A program made the position numbers and the translations under genes. Positions 16,431 through 25,213 of a stretch of DNA of 64,000 nt are shown here, in pieces. Position 1 is the first letter of the stretch; each line of letters starts with the position of its first letter. The notes under the pieces are model-generated. The model searched no databases. It saw nothing but the letters and a program-made list of their open reading frames with translations, and had not been told where the DNA came from. The stretch comes from Aquimarina sediminis (GTDB lineage Bacteria; Bacteroidota; Bacteroidia; Flavobacteriales; Flavobacteriaceae). Where the stretch lies: contig NZ_POYJ01000015.1 of assembly GCF_002895435.1 (NCBI RefSeq), positions 62,001 through 126,000 of the forward strand, given 5' to 3'.

Positions 16431-16994
16431 TTATTTTTTCTCTAATCTTTTATATCCGTAATACATCAGGCCACAACATATAAATAATCCGATTATTGCA
16501 GGTGTCAAAATAGATTTCCCAGATTCACCTGCATTTTGAATACTCCAAACTATTTTGCCTGTAGCCATTAGTACAACTACACCAATACCCATAACTAAGC
16601 TCCGTTTCCAAAAAGCCAAGCCTAATGCCAAAAATGACAATGGAATCGTTAGGGACAACAGTTTCTTACTCAAGTTCCAATCGCCATAGAGATAGTCTTT
16701 TTCAAACTGTAAAAACTGAATCACATTTTGGTTAACGATTTCTGGTTTGGGAAACCAAAACATACTTGTAAATAGGGCAAATATAGAAATCATCATTCCT
16801 GCAAAACTTTTTCTATAAGCAAAATAGCAAAACGGTAGCAGAAATAATGGTCTTAGATACCAACTCCATTGGTTATGATGTCGTTCAAAAACCCAATCAA
16901 AAAAAGAGGTGTTGATCATTGATATCACCACGAAAGCAATAGTAAAGCTTAAAAATATGCTACCAATTAGTAGATCTGTATTCCGGTTTTTCAT
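16431..16994 (-). CDS. Multi-pass membrane protein (187 aa)
   Basis: About five hydrophobic segments, starting MKNRNTDLLIGSIFLSFTIA and ending VLMATGKIVWSIQN ... TPAIIGLFICCGLMYYGYKR. It is Trp/Phe-rich and resembles uncharacterised small integral membrane proteins of Bacteroidota. No catalytic motif is seen. A large imperfect palindrome (17012-17156) lies just upstream of its start. Confidence 0.6.
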   Translation of the reverse strand: MKNRNTDLLIGSIFLSFTIAFVVISMINTSFFDWVFERHHNQWSWYLRPLFLLPFCYFAYRKSFAGMMISIFALFTSMFWFPKPEIVNQNVIQFLQFEKDYLYGDWNLSKKLLSLTIPLSFLALGLAFWKRSLVMGIGVVVLMATGKIVWSIQNAGESGKSILTPAIIGLFICCGLMYYGYKRLEKK

Positions 16995-17011
16995 CTGTTT
17001 TTTTTAGGTTT

Positions 17012-17156
17012 GTTACGATACACAGTTTATACAAGTAAAAGGTTAAGTGTTTACTACATTAGTTTCTATGATTGTAGGTTATTGTTTCTTGGTTAATTGT
17101 TTTATGGTATCTCTGGTTTTTCCCGATTTTCATTGTTGTAAACCGTGTGTCGTGCT
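17012..17156. repeat. Imperfect-palindrome spacer element (about 145 bp)
   Basis: The left end 'acgatacacagtttata' (17015-17031) is matched in inverse by 'tgtaaaccgtgtgtcgt' (17137-17153), 14 of 17 positions. The interior core 'ttaagtgtttactacattagtt' is shared, in diverged form, with elements at 17.73 kb and 24.27 kb. The element fills almost the whole spacer between two minus-strand genes. The layout resembles the recombination sites of gene cassettes, but consensus integron core sites were not identified. Confidence 0.6.
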
Positions 17157-17199
17157 TAGGAGGCAAGGTTCATTTGATTAGATCCCAGCTTATATGGTA

Positions 17200-17724
17200 T
17201 TAAGATCTGTCTTTTATTTTTAAAATACGCTTTGCTGCGGTTTTTGCTTCTTCCGTATAACCACTATTTTTATCTGCAATACTTTTTAACTCCGATTCAG
17301 GCTTTGATTGGAACTTTCGCTGATAACTCTTAATTAGTTTTTCCGATTCTCTATTCTTGTCTGTCAAGTCTTGTTCTGTTAACTTCTTTTCAGGAAACAC
17401 TTCGTTTAATTGCTTTTTGTTTAGGGCAAGGTATATAATCAATAAAACTAAAAATATTGGATTGAAATTAATGGAGCCAATACTGAATGTAATGTTCGAA
17501 TAATAAATGTCAATCAAATTGATAATTCCAAGTATCAAAGTTAGCCCGAATACATAAACAAACATTTTTTTATTCTTGAAATAGAATATTGTTGAAACTC
17601 CAGTAAGTACTATTGCTAGATAATGCTTGTAATTCAATACATAATCCGTTAGAAGTGTAATTCCGATTGAATAGAGTAGGAGAAGTATACAAATCAATAA
17701 TGGGATTATTTCTTTTTTTATCAT
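17200..17724 (-). CDS. Membrane protein of unknown function (174 aa)
   Basis: The start at 17724 (MIKKEIIPLLICILLLLYSI) is preferred over an ATG 18 bp upstream that lies inside a repeat. About five hydrophobic segments fill residues 5-105; the C-terminal 70 residues are charged and helical (KKLTEQDLTDKNRESEKLIK, then KSIADKNSGYTEEAKTAAKR). The C-terminal motif 'GYTEEAKTAAKRIL' recalls short helical tails in Bacteroidota membrane proteins. Function is unknown. Confidence 0.6.
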   Translation of the reverse strand: MIKKEIIPLLICILLLLYSIGITLLTDYVLNYKHYLAIVLTGVSTIFYFKNKKMFVYVFGLTLILGIINLIDIYYSNITFSIGSINFNPIFLVLLIIYLALNKKQLNEVFPEKKLTEQDLTDKNRESEKLIKSYQRKFQSKPESELKSIADKNSGYTEEAKTAAKRILKIKDRS

Positions 17725-17790
17725 ATGTTGGTTAAGATACATAAATTAAAGATTAGATTTTATACTCCATTAATTTCTAATCTTGTTGGT
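17725..17790. repeat. Spacer repeat overlapping a gene end
   Basis: 'gttaagatacataaattaaa' then gattag...ctaatcttgttgg; the arms aaagattag and ctaatctt are inverted. The same arms occur in the 24.27 kb element and, diverged, at 17.05 kb. The last five codons and stop of the minus-strand gene ending at 17770 (NKIRN) are encoded by the repeat itself, so that gene's end was fixed by the element. Confidence 0.65.
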
Positions 17791-18459
17791 TATCGTATTT
17801 TTTAATTTTTCATTCAAGTTTCTTATGAAATCTTTTCGTGCGACAAGTTCATGTAGTTCGGCTTCGAATGTTTTTGTTTGGCTCAGTTTTGGGAATAATA
17901 GCTTCCCTTTTGCAATTGAATAGGTTAGCAAGACATTGAAATAATTATATAGTAAAATCACCTTTTGAATATAGTCGGTTTTAATAACGGTAAAGCCAAT
18001 GCGTTGTGCAGTTCTATCGTTGATGATGTAACTTGTTCCACGAATTTTGATGTTTTCAGTCTTATTATTTTCGTTTTCTTCAATAAGGTTCAAAAGCCCT
18101 TCTAGATATTGCTGAATTATAAAATTCACTCTTTGTTTTCCATTCATCTTTTGGTCAATTACAAAAACATAATCAAACAAGGATCCTCCGTGTATTTTGA
18201 TCATTCCACTTTTTGGCTTTTCAGACAGGAAAAGTGATGAGTGATATCGCAAACCACCGCTCTTTTTTAAGGAAGGTGTATCAAAGAAAGGGGCAATGAT
18301 AGATAGTGTTATCGGGAAGGTTAAAATCACCAATAGATAAAACCCTGTTCTAAAAGAGATAAATAAAGAGGTTAGGATTGCTACTAATGAAATACACCCA
18401 ATCAAAAATTGAATTTGATTTTGTTTTCTTTTTGGTTTTGCGTAAAATCTGTGTTTCAA
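17770..18459 (-). CDS. Membrane protein of unknown function (229 aa)
   Basis: Two N-terminal hydrophobic segments (FLIGCISLVAILTSLFISF and LLVILTFPITLSIIAPFF) are followed by a soluble alpha/beta region of about 160 residues (SGMIKIHGGSLFDYVFVIDQ) with no recognised motif. The last residues are encoded inside a repeat element. It is part of the run of minus-strand genes with separate spacers rather than overlaps, so each may have its own promoter. Confidence 0.55.
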   Translation of the reverse strand: MKHRFYAKPKRKQNQIQFLIGCISLVAILTSLFISFRTGFYLLVILTFPITLSIIAPFFDTPSLKKSGGLRYHSSLFLSEKPKSGMIKIHGGSLFDYVFVIDQKMNGKQRVNFIIQQYLEGLLNLIEENENNKTENIKIRGTSYIINDRTAQRIGFTVIKTDYIQKVILLYNYFNVLLTYSIAKGKLLFPKLSQTKTFEAELHELVARKDFIRNLNEKLKNTITNKIRN

Positions 18460-18544
18460 ATTATTCGTAGAGTTGTTGTTAACGATCTGGTGTAATAAGG
18501 GTAGCAGTTTTAAGTTTGTTATAGGGTGCCACCTGCTGGTTCTT

Positions 18545-19330
18545 TTAATTCAGTTTCGCGAGTTGTTCGTCAATTTCTTTATGGATTCTGTTTAATTGCT
18601 GAGTGTATTTGTCGGTATCTTCTTCAATTGCTTTCTTAAATAATTCAAAAGATTCTAGCCTTAATTCTGCATACTTTAGAAGAATTTTGTTTTGTTGTAA
18701 CAACTCAGAAGGTAAATTTTCAAAATTGTTGGTTTTATTGATAATCTCAATGTTTTCTTTCCATTTGGGGATAGTATTAGTTTCTAATTCTTTAATTAAG
18801 GAATCATCTGATTCTGTATTTATATGGTCATAGAATACCAAAGTCTCTTCTTCGTTCTTAGAGAATACACTCAGTTCTGTATCATATTTGTCATAAATTT
18901 CATTGTCTGTTCCTAAGAATACATATCCAAATATTCCTATGAGGAGGATTAGTAAAGAAATAAATCCAATACCTGCTGCTCTCCAACCTGAGAAAAAAGA
19001 ATTTCCATTCTCTTTATGTAACTTTAAGATATCTCCTTGTTTCCATTCGACAATCCCCCAAATAATACCTGTATACGTTATAGGAATTAATTGTCGCGGG
19101 ATTTTATCAATTATATTTTCTGGAATCATAAACATTCCTGTAAAAAGTATAATCGTTGATAGTATCCCAATGATTAGAGCATTTTTTCCTTCATTCGGTT
19201 TATCTAAGGCTTTGAAATTTTCGCCTATCATATAACCGGCTGCTAATGGACCGCCTAAAAATGTGGCTCCACCAATAGCTTTTGAAGAGTAAAGCTTAAT
19301 TTTTTCAGTTTTATTTTCTATTTCATTCAT
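18545..19330 (-). CDS. Membrane protein with C-terminal helical domain (261 aa)
   Basis: The first half has about four hydrophobic segments, including a Gly-rich one (IGGATFLGGPLAAGYMIGEN) and GFISLLILLIGIFGYVFLG. The second half (about residues 150-261) is charged and mostly helical, ending in a heptad-like stretch QLNRIHKEIDEQLAKLN. The N-terminal part resembles other uncharacterised Bacteroidota membrane proteins. No function can be assigned. The spacer upstream holds the 19.4 kb repeat element. Confidence 0.6.
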   Translation of the reverse strand: MNEIENKTEKIKLYSSKAIGGATFLGGPLAAGYMIGENFKALDKPNEGKNALIIGILSTIILFTGMFMIPENIIDKIPRQLIPITYTGIIWGIVEWKQGDILKLHKENGNSFFSGWRAAGIGFISLLILLIGIFGYVFLGTDNEIYDKYDTELSVFSKNEEETLVFYDHINTESDDSLIKELETNTIPKWKENIEIINKTNNFENLPSELLQQNKILLKYAELRLESFELFKKAIEEDTDKYTQQLNRIHKEIDEQLAKLN

Positions 19331-19366
19331 TTGTTTTATGCTTACGGGTAACGTTTACTATATGTG

Positions 19367-19456
19367 TCATGGCAAGGCAAAATGTTACCTTGCTTTTCGG
19401 TTTTTTGGTGTATGGGTTACCAATTTTTTCATTATTGTAAACAATGTGTCGTGCTA
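19367..19456. repeat. Spacer repeat, copy B with outer arm
   Basis: It contains the 'gtcatggcaaggcaaaatgt' module shared with 16313-16360. About 20 bp further it carries 'cattattgtaaacaatgtgtcgtgct', which matches 'cattgttgtaaaccgtgtgtcgtgct' at 17131-17156 at 23 of 26 positions. The spacers at 16.3, 17.1 and 19.4 kb are therefore assembled from shared parts. Confidence 0.7.
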
Positions 19457-19541
19457 ATAAGGGAAGAGTTACTTCATTAAATTTTTGACATTCATACTTT
19501 TGTTGAGTCTAGCCGCAATTATATAGCAATCTTAGAGGGTG

Positions 19542-20672
19542 TTATTTCAAGTAATTTTGCATAATGCTAAAATAATTTGATTCATATGCATTTACCGTTA
19601 ATCCAAATTGTGCATTGAAAGCTGATTCGAATGTAGCCCCTTGTTGAATTGCCAGGTACATTTCAATAATGTCCTGATAGGATGTATTCAATCCGTTTGC
19701 GTCAACCAGATAAGCTACAGAAAGACCAAACAACGGATAATAGTCTCCATCAGAAGAACTGGTTCCGGTTGGCTGCTCCTGAATCGATATGGGATTACCT
19801 CCATTGGTATTTTGCCAATCAACAAGCTCATCTAGGGTAGTGTACCTGGTACCATTTGAAACCAGAACGGCAATACCTTCCCAAAACCATCTGTGAGAAG
19901 TAAACTCTGTTGGCGAAGACACTAAATAGGAGAGTTCTACCAGGTGCATTAATTCGTGTTTAATACCTTCTCGGTTAAAATTCCATTCATCGTTTGATAA
20001 GGGCACAAATCCATTTTCGGGCATACCCACAAACATACTAAAATGAGGATGAGTACCTACAAAACCTCGACCATCATCTTTGTGATGACCAATGTGTACC
20101 TTTCCATTAAAATTAAAAGAACTACTATTAAACAGACTTTTTAGTTCTGAAAGAGATGATTCTGCATACTCAGAAATATAAAGCCTTCTGGCTGGGTCTG
20201 TTGTATTAGAAAATATAAAGAAATTTGGGGTTTCAAGCACTAGATCATCCGGGGTGTAAAAATCACTTCCAGATCCATTATATGTTTTTCCAAGATTCCA
20301 TTTTCCTCTTGGATCATCAGTTACACTAATTTGAACAGACTGTGTTATCACCTCATTATTACTAAGTGTAACTTCGCAGCTTAGCGTATGCTGATTTGCA
20401 GAAAAGAAGTATTTTCCTTGAAAAAAACTGTTTTCGAGATTACCATCTATATTAGAGAACCACTCGATTTTATTATAATCAATAGATTTTCCGTTTTCGT
20501 TAAACAATGATCCTCGTAGAGCGACCAAATCTGTATCTGATAGGGAATTGAGTTCTGATGCATTAATTTCTAAAGTGACCTCCCCTACATGATTTTCACT
20601 ATCATCATCACTACTACAGGAGCAGATTAGGATGGAGATCATTAGTAATCTTAGTTTATGACTGATTTTCAT
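19542..20672 (-). CDS. HExxH zinc-peptidase-like lipoprotein (376 aa)
   Basis: The start at 20672 gives a lipoprotein signal (MKISHKLRLLMISILICSC) and an Asp/Ser linker; an ATG 30 bp upstream is less likely. Residues about 30-125 look like Ig-like beta strands. The catalytic region has HELMH (His239, Glu240, His243) and a downstream RWFWEGIAVLV where Glu265 could be the third zinc ligand. This is the gluzincin layout also found in 'peptidase MA'-type proteins. It is probably a surface metallopeptidase. A palindromic spacer sits immediately upstream. Confidence 0.75.
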   Translation of the reverse strand: MKISHKLRLLMISILICSCSSDDDSENHVGEVTLEINASELNSLSDTDLVALRGSLFNENGKSIDYNKIEWFSNIDGNLENSFFQGKYFFSANQHTLSCEVTLSNNEVITQSVQISVTDDPRGKWNLGKTYNGSGSDFYTPDDLVLETPNFFIFSNTTDPARRLYISEYAESSLSELKSLFNSSSFNFNGKVHIGHHKDDGRGFVGTHPHFSMFVGMPENGFVPLSNDEWNFNREGIKHELMHLVELSYLVSSPTEFTSHRWFWEGIAVLVSNGTRYTTLDELVDWQNTNGGNPISIQEQPTGTSSSDGDYYPLFGLSVAYLVDANGLNTSYQDIIEMYLAIQQGATFESAFNAQFGLTVNAYESNYFSIMQNYLK

Positions 20673-20701
20673 TTGTGTGTTAGGTTTAAATATCGCCTGC
20701 A

Positions 20702-20760
20702 ACCCCTCGTAAACCGTATATTGGCATATAATGGTTATACGGTTTATCTAGCTGTAGGGG
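20702..20760. repeat. Imperfect palindrome upstream of the zincin gene
   Basis: The arms 'cccctcgtaaaccgtat' and 'atacggtttatctagctgtagggg' face each other around an AT-rich centre, giving a possible 58 bp hairpin. The core 'gtaaaccgt' also occurs in the 17.1 kb element. It may be another member of the spacer family or a regulatory site. Confidence 0.5.
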
Positions 20761-21028
20761 AGATGTAAATTAACAATTATTTTTGAAATGAGTAAGTATT
20801 GTGTTAATTATGAAGGGGTTCTGCTCACTCTAAGTATCATTAAAATGATAGTCAATTTTAATTAAGATGTAAAAAGTACAATGACCATTGGCTTAATCGC
20901 CAAACCACTAACACGTTATATTATGTAATAAGCTGACTTTTTCGACTTGTGACTAATATCTTTGTGTATAGATGGTAGAGGATAAATACATTTGCTTTTC
21001 GGATAATAAGATACTAAATTAAACATAA
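20761..21028. other. Intergenic region, no gene seen
   Basis: Together with the palindrome before it and the terminator after it, this leaves almost 400 bp without a gene. Sequence is AT-rich and stop-rich in all frames. No promoter box could be fixed with confidence. Confidence 0.5.
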
Positions 21029-21056
21029 AACGCTTCGGGTTTGTACCCGAAGCGTT
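21029..21056 (-). terminator. Rho-independent terminator
   Basis: Perfect arms aacgcttcgggt (21029-21040) and acccgaagcgtt (21045-21056) with a TTGT loop lie 40 bp after the stop of the minus-strand VOC gene. It is a strong 12 bp stem; poly-A/T flanks on both sides could make it work in both directions. Confidence 0.85.
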
Positions 21057-21096
21057 ATTGTTTTTACTTTGTTGTATGCTTGCTTTTTCTTCTTTT

Positions 21097-21591
21097 TTAG
21101 TTTGGAGAATTTAGACCTAGTTTATTTCCTTCAGTATCGATAAACAGGGCAAAAAAACCATTTTCATCTGCATGGGGAGTTTTGGGAACAATAATTTTTC
21201 CTCCATTTTTTTCAACCTTATCAAGTATGGTTTGAAGATTATCTCCGCCATTTAGATATATGGTTACCCCATCAGCAGAAGGTTTTTGTCCTTCTACCTT
21301 CATTATAACTCCTGTAACCACTTGTTCTTCATAAGGGAAAATTCCCATTTCCATTCCTGGTACTTCCATTTTTTCAATGTTAATATCCAAAATTGCTTGA
21401 TAAAAGTTAATGGCTCGTGAAATGTCTGTTGCCGGAATTTCAAAAAGAGAAATAAAACTATTCATATCATTTATATTTTTTTCTATTGGTAAATCTTGTT
21501 TTTCTATTTCTGAGTTAGGTTTGTTCTGGCTGTTACAAGCCATAAAAACAAAAACAAACAGAATGGCGATACTTAGGATTATTTTTTTCAT
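21097..21591 (-). CDS. VOC (glyoxalase/bleomycin-resistance-like) lipoprotein
   Basis: A lipoprotein signal (MKKIILSIAILFVFVFMAC) precedes a single VOC domain: ISLFEIPATDISRAINFYQA, VVTGVIMKVEGQKPSADGV, GGKIIVPKTPHADENGFFAL and FIDTEGNKLGLNSP. Cytoplasmic relatives of this group are the 'glyoxalase-like' proteins; the lipoprotein signal puts this one at the envelope. The AraC regulator gene starting at 22479 is just upstream on the same strand (75 bp gap) and is a likely regulator. Confidence 0.85.
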   Translation of the reverse strand: MKKIILSIAILFVFVFMACNSQNKPNSEIEKQDLPIEKNINDMNSFISLFEIPATDISRAINFYQAILDINIEKMEVPGMEMGIFPYEEQVVTGVIMKVEGQKPSADGVTIYLNGGDNLQTILDKVEKNGGKIIVPKTPHADENGFFALFIDTEGNKLGLNSPN

Positions 21592-21666
21592 GTACTTTAA
21601 TTAGGTTGCACTACAAAATTATATTTGATAGGAGAATTGAAATTGTAAAAATGCGACACTTGAATG

Positions 21667-22479
21667 CTATTTGTAGAAAAGGGTAGAAAGAGCCATATTT
21701 TCATTTCCTAAAAACTCTTTTGGAGTAGTTCCGATAAATTCTTTAAAATCTTTAATAAAGTGTGCCTGGTCGAAGTATTCACTTTCGTAAGCAATGTTGG
21801 TTAGGTTTTTATCACCACTAAGTAACATTTTTAAAGCGCTTTGCAAGCGCAATACCTTACCTAACTGCTTAGGGCTAATGCCAATCTGCTTTCTGAAATT
21901 TCTTTCCAGCTGCCTTCTTTGCGATAAATTATCTTTTAAAATTTGATTTATCGAGGTACTTCCATTCGTAGCAAGTAGGGCGTCTACGGTTGTTTTTACT
22001 AAGTTTTCGATAGTTGTACTCTGATTGAGTTTGTTTAAAAGAAATGTTTCAATAATTTCAATACGTTTTTGAGTACTGGTTGCTTGAGTGATTTTTTGTT
22101 CTAACTCTTTTGCAGGAATCTCGCCAAATAGATTTTCGATTGGTGTTTCAGTATCCACCAATTGCTCAAGTGGAGTGTTTATGAAGTTGGCGAATCCAAA
22201 TGGGTAAAAACAAATGGCGAATGACTTAACATTTCCTATAGGTTCTATATAATAAGACTTTGTTCTTTGCCCCATTACCATAGAATTTGGGTGTATTACA
22301 AAATCATTTTCAGAGATATACCGTTTAATTTTATCTTCGAGATTAAAAGTCATCTCAATACACCCATCAGGAATAATTTTTTGTTTTTGATTAGAGGGGT
22401 CAAAAGGAACTTCTAAAGTCCAATAAAACTTAACTATAGCACTTAAATCTGGATGTGGTTGAAACGTTTGATAATTCAT
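21667..22479 (-). CDS. AraC-family transcriptional regulator with DUF6597-like N-terminus
   Basis: The N-terminal half (FQPHPDLSAIVKFYWTLEVP, KIIPDGCIEMTFNLED) is the cupin-like DUF6597 type found in many Bacteroidota regulators. The C-terminal half is an AraC HTH domain: SQRRQLERNFRKQIGISPKQ, then LTNIAYESEYFDQAHFIKDF and a GTTPKEFL end. It is cytoplasmic. It probably controls the adjacent VOC lipoprotein gene. Confidence 0.88.
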   Translation of the reverse strand: MNYQTFQPHPDLSAIVKFYWTLEVPFDPSNQKQKIIPDGCIEMTFNLEDKIKRYISENDFVIHPNSMVMGQRTKSYYIEPIGNVKSFAICFYPFGFANFINTPLEQLVDTETPIENLFGEIPAKELEQKITQATSTQKRIEIIETFLLNKLNQSTTIENLVKTTVDALLATNGSTSINQILKDNLSQRRQLERNFRKQIGISPKQLGKVLRLQSALKMLLSGDKNLTNIAYESEYFDQAHFIKDFKEFIGTTPKEFLGNENMALSTLFYK

Positions 22480-22706
22480 TTGCAGTTTGTTTTCTTAAGT
22501 AATGTAGAACGTTAACATATAGTAAGCAGGGTAGAAAATAAGCAATTGTTTTTGGTTTGACCACAAGTCAAATCAAAAAAATGGAGAGATCGCAAACTAT
22601 TACAAACCTCTAGAGCTAACATAAATCGACCTATTTGCTATATTTAGGGTTGGCAAATTGTTATTTGTTTTTTTTGAAAAAAATAATTCAAGTGAATTAT
22701 TTTTAT

Positions 22707-23069
22707 TTATTCGGGTATTATTACGATCATTCGAACAACTATGAATGTCCAAAAACCTAGTGCTGGTAGCGATAATCCAATTAAAGTCCATTTTTTCTTC
22801 AAATCTGTCCATGTTTTCCAGTATTTTACTGTTCGTCCAACTACTGCTAAGGCAAGAATAAAAGCAGTTATCATAGCGGGAAGAAAAAACATAAAATTAA
22901 ATCCAAAATTATGAGGTGCGTAACCTTCATTAATTCCTAAAAGAAGTTCTCGTAAAAAGTTAATTCCTATGGCAAAAAGCAAAATTCCGGAACTAGCGAA
23001 TGCCATTCGAGTCGATGATTTAATTTTCTTTTTATGAATTTCGGATAATATCATTTCTTGTTTCTCCAA
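22707..23069 (-). CDS. Small membrane protein (120 aa)
   Basis: The product has three hydrophobic segments (AFASSGILLFAIGINFL, FMFFLPAMITAFILALAVV, WTLIGLSLPALGFWTFIVV) after a charged N-terminus MEKQEMILSEIHKKKIKS. No family is recognised. A secreted protein gene lies 35 bp upstream on the same strand, so the two may be co-transcribed. Confidence 0.6.
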   Translation of the reverse strand: MEKQEMILSEIHKKKIKSSTRMAFASSGILLFAIGINFLRELLLGINEGYAPHNFGFNFMFFLPAMITAFILALAVVGRTVKYWKTWTDLKKKWTLIGLSLPALGFWTFIVVRMIVIIPE

Positions 23070-23104
23070 GGAAGCATGTGCATTATATAAATTGTTAGTT
23101 ACTT

Positions 23105-23617
23105 TTACTTGATTGTAAAACTTCGTTCAATTAACTCGAATCCATCTTTGTTCTTGGTTTTATCTTCGATTGCCTCGTGTTTTATGATGGCAAAAGCTTT
23201 GTTGTTCTCATAAAAAAAATGAATAATACCCTCGTGTTTTAGACCATGTATACTTGCTGTAAATTTTACCGACATAGTGTTTATAGTGTTGAATTTATCT
23301 CGACTCTCTTTTGCAAAACGTAAATTAGAATTACTGAAGTTAATGTCGTTTCTTAATTCATTTTTATAAATAGTTATCCAATTGTTTAAGTCTAATTCTC
23401 TATTTATCCAAGATAAGGTAATAATACCGCTAGAATTTAGTCCATCTTTTTCTATTGATAAATAATAACCTTGGTCTTCTAGATTTTCTTCATAAGTTAT
23501 CTTCCATCCTTTTGAGTAGGTTAGAGAAACTCCTTGTTTTTCGAATTTTGTTTGTGAAGTCTCTTGAGAAAAACTGCAAATAGAGAGTATCAATATTGAA
23601 AACAGGATGCTTTTCAT
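23105..23617 (-). CDS. Secreted PsbP-like small protein (170 aa)
   Basis: A signal peptide (MKSILFSILILSICSFSQ) precedes a domain opening FEKQGVSLTYSKGWKITYEE and closing in ENNKAFAIIKHEAIEDKTKN. The pattern of a buried 'Y-P/S-x-GW' strand and a late 'I..SF' resembles PsbP/MOG1-like folds common in small exported Bacteroidota proteins. No enzyme motif is present. Confidence 0.6.
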   Translation of the reverse strand: MKSILFSILILSICSFSQETSQTKFEKQGVSLTYSKGWKITYEENLEDQGYYLSIEKDGLNSSGIITLSWINRELDLNNWITIYKNELRNDINFSNSNLRFAKESRDKFNTINTMSVKFTASIHGLKHEGIIHFFYENNKAFAIIKHEAIEDKTKNKDGFELIERSFTIK

Positions 23618-23813
23618 TTTATTTTTTGTTGATTGTAATTAGTGGTTGTTTGTACGAAAAATATCGATTATAACTTATGGGTTTTTACTTGATTATTGAT
23701 GGTTTTTGTTTCTTTTTTAACCTATAAAATTTTGATGCCACACAGCAAAAAGCAAATTACCTTTAAAGCAGTACTAAATTGTTTTAATTTTTATAATGTT
23801 GTACTTATTTTTT

Positions 23814-24254
23814 TTATCCGTCGTAGTTGTCTAATTTCCAGCCTTTTTTAGGTCTTATTTTTCTCCAATCCCAATACTTGTCATATAGTTCGTCATGAAA
23901 AAAATCGAGATCTTCAGCTAGCTCATCTGTTTTGTCAACGAAACAAATTTCAGTCCATTTTCCAAAACTTTCATCTGGTTCTGAAGTTCCGTCAATTATA
24001 TTAAATAAATCAAACAGAACACCGGCAGAGTTATCAGCCAAAATTTTCCTCAAAGCACTTTTTAAATTAGGGTCATTTTTCAATTTTTCCAGTGAGCGAT
24101 TTTCTTCTTCGGTAAAACCGCAATTTGGTGGATATGTTATAAAATCCATTTCATCACCTTTATACAATTTATCAGAAATGAAGTCTGCATTTTCCTCAAT
24201 CTTTTGATTAGCGGATAGTAAAAAAGTTTTGATGTTATGTTTTGATAGTTTCAT
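23814..24254 (-). CDS. Acidic hypothetical protein (146 aa)
   Basis: A soluble, strongly acidic protein with no signal peptide: FISDKLYKGDEMDFITYPPN, SFGKWTEICFVDKTDELAED and a Trp-rich C-terminus (YDKYWDWRKIRPKKGWKLD). It is not recognised. Small acidic proteins of this kind include immunity proteins, but no toxin gene is adjacent, so that is only a thought. A repeat element precedes its start. Confidence 0.5.
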   Translation of the reverse strand: MKLSKHNIKTFLLSANQKIEENADFISDKLYKGDEMDFITYPPNCGFTEEENRSLEKLKNDPNLKSALRKILADNSAGVLFDLFNIIDGTSEPDESFGKWTEICFVDKTDELAEDLDFFHDELYDKYWDWRKIRPKKGWKLDNYDG

Positions 24255-24261
24255 TTTTTAG

Positions 24262-24392
24262 GCATGTTCGTTAAGATACATAGTTTACACAAGTTAAAGA
24301 TTAGGTGTTTACACTAAATTAGTTTCTAATCTTGTTGCTTGTTGTTTCTTTCTTTGGTTTCTATAATATACTTTCCAAACTCTGTGTTTAGC
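24262..24392. repeat. Imperfect-palindrome spacer element (about 130 bp)
   Basis: The left part 'gttaagatacatagtttaca' and core 'gattaggtgtttacactaaa' ... 'ttagtttctaatcttgttg' match the 17.01 and 17.73 kb elements. The right end 'ccaaactctgtgtttagcat' resembles 'gtaaaccgtgtgtcgtgctt' at 17.14 kb. The inner arms aaagattag and ctaatctt pair. As at 17 kb, it occupies the spacer between two minus-strand genes. Confidence 0.6.
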
Positions 24393-24426
24393 ATTTTGTA
24401 GCCATTAGCTAAAACGTTGCTTCAAT

Positions 24427-25005
24427 TTATTTAATTTGAATATGTCTTTCATCATTACTTTTATGCAATGCTTTTAACTGTGTTATAAGCTCATTTGTTT
24501 TTACGACCTCAATATTGGTATTTGGAATAATTATATTTTTCCAAGTCCAATTGTGATGCTGGATTATCAAATTTGCCTTTAGATGTTCGCGATCTCCTGT
24601 TGTGTGTCCGTCAGATATCATTGTAACATTAAGTTCTTTACTTAAACAAGAGCGAAAGGTTGTGTCAACACAAAGTTCTGTTACAGCACCTGTGATGATT
24701 ACATCTTTCACCTTGTATTCTTTTAGAATTGATTCTAAGTCCGTTTTAAAAAAAGAATCGCAAGCCGTTTTTGTAATTTTAATATCATTATCAACTACAT
24801 TTAGTTCGTCAATTATTTCCCAACCTTTGGAACCTTGATTCATATCTTCTTCAACACTTCCATTATGTTGTATGAAAATCACCAAGCCATTTTCATCTCT
24901 GACAATGGAAGCTAAGTTATTGATTCTATTTATTACACCATCTTTATCATATCTTGGTGTGGTAAAAACAGATTTTTGCATATCAATTACCAATAGTGCT
25001 TTCAT
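24427..25005 (-). CDS. Isochorismatase-like cysteine hydrolase
   Basis: A 192 aa cytoplasmic protein of the isochorismatase/nicotinamidase superfamily. The catalytic triad is present: Asp8 in LLVIDMQ, Lys79 in ITKTACDSFF and Cys112 in TGAVTELCVDTTFR. It starts at the first residues of the fold (MKALLVIDMQ). Members hydrolyse amide or vinyl-ether bonds of small molecules; the substrate cannot be told from sequence. The C-terminus has about 20 extra charged residues. Confidence 0.88.
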   Translation of the reverse strand: MKALLVIDMQKSVFTTPRYDKDGVINRINNLASIVRDENGLVIFIQHNGSVEEDMNQGSKGWEIIDELNVVDNDIKITKTACDSFFKTDLESILKEYKVKDVIITGAVTELCVDTTFRSCLSKELNVTMISDGHTTGDREHLKANLIIQHHNWTWKNIIIPNTNIEVVKTNELITQLKALHKSNDERHIQIK

Positions 25006-25213
25006 AGATTCTTGTTTTTAAATGTTTTACAGAATTGTATATAGTTACCATAGCAACCATATTTCTATATAAGTAGCTAAATTAATGAATTTTAGTATGG
25101 AATAGAACTGTAAATTTATACGATCGATCGTAGTCATATCAAAGCATAATGTTTGTATAAAGAAAGGACTAAGAAGTGAGTTCTGAGCTCTCTTTTTAGC
25201 CCTTAATTATGAT

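Noticed and set aside
22600..22812. Minus-strand frame of 70 codons
   Set aside because: It overlaps the end of the small membrane protein gene in another frame and has a random composition.
14806..25005. True integron
   Set aside because: No integrase gene, and the spacers do not show clear GTTRRRY/RYYYAAC core sites; kept only as a cassette-like hypothesis.
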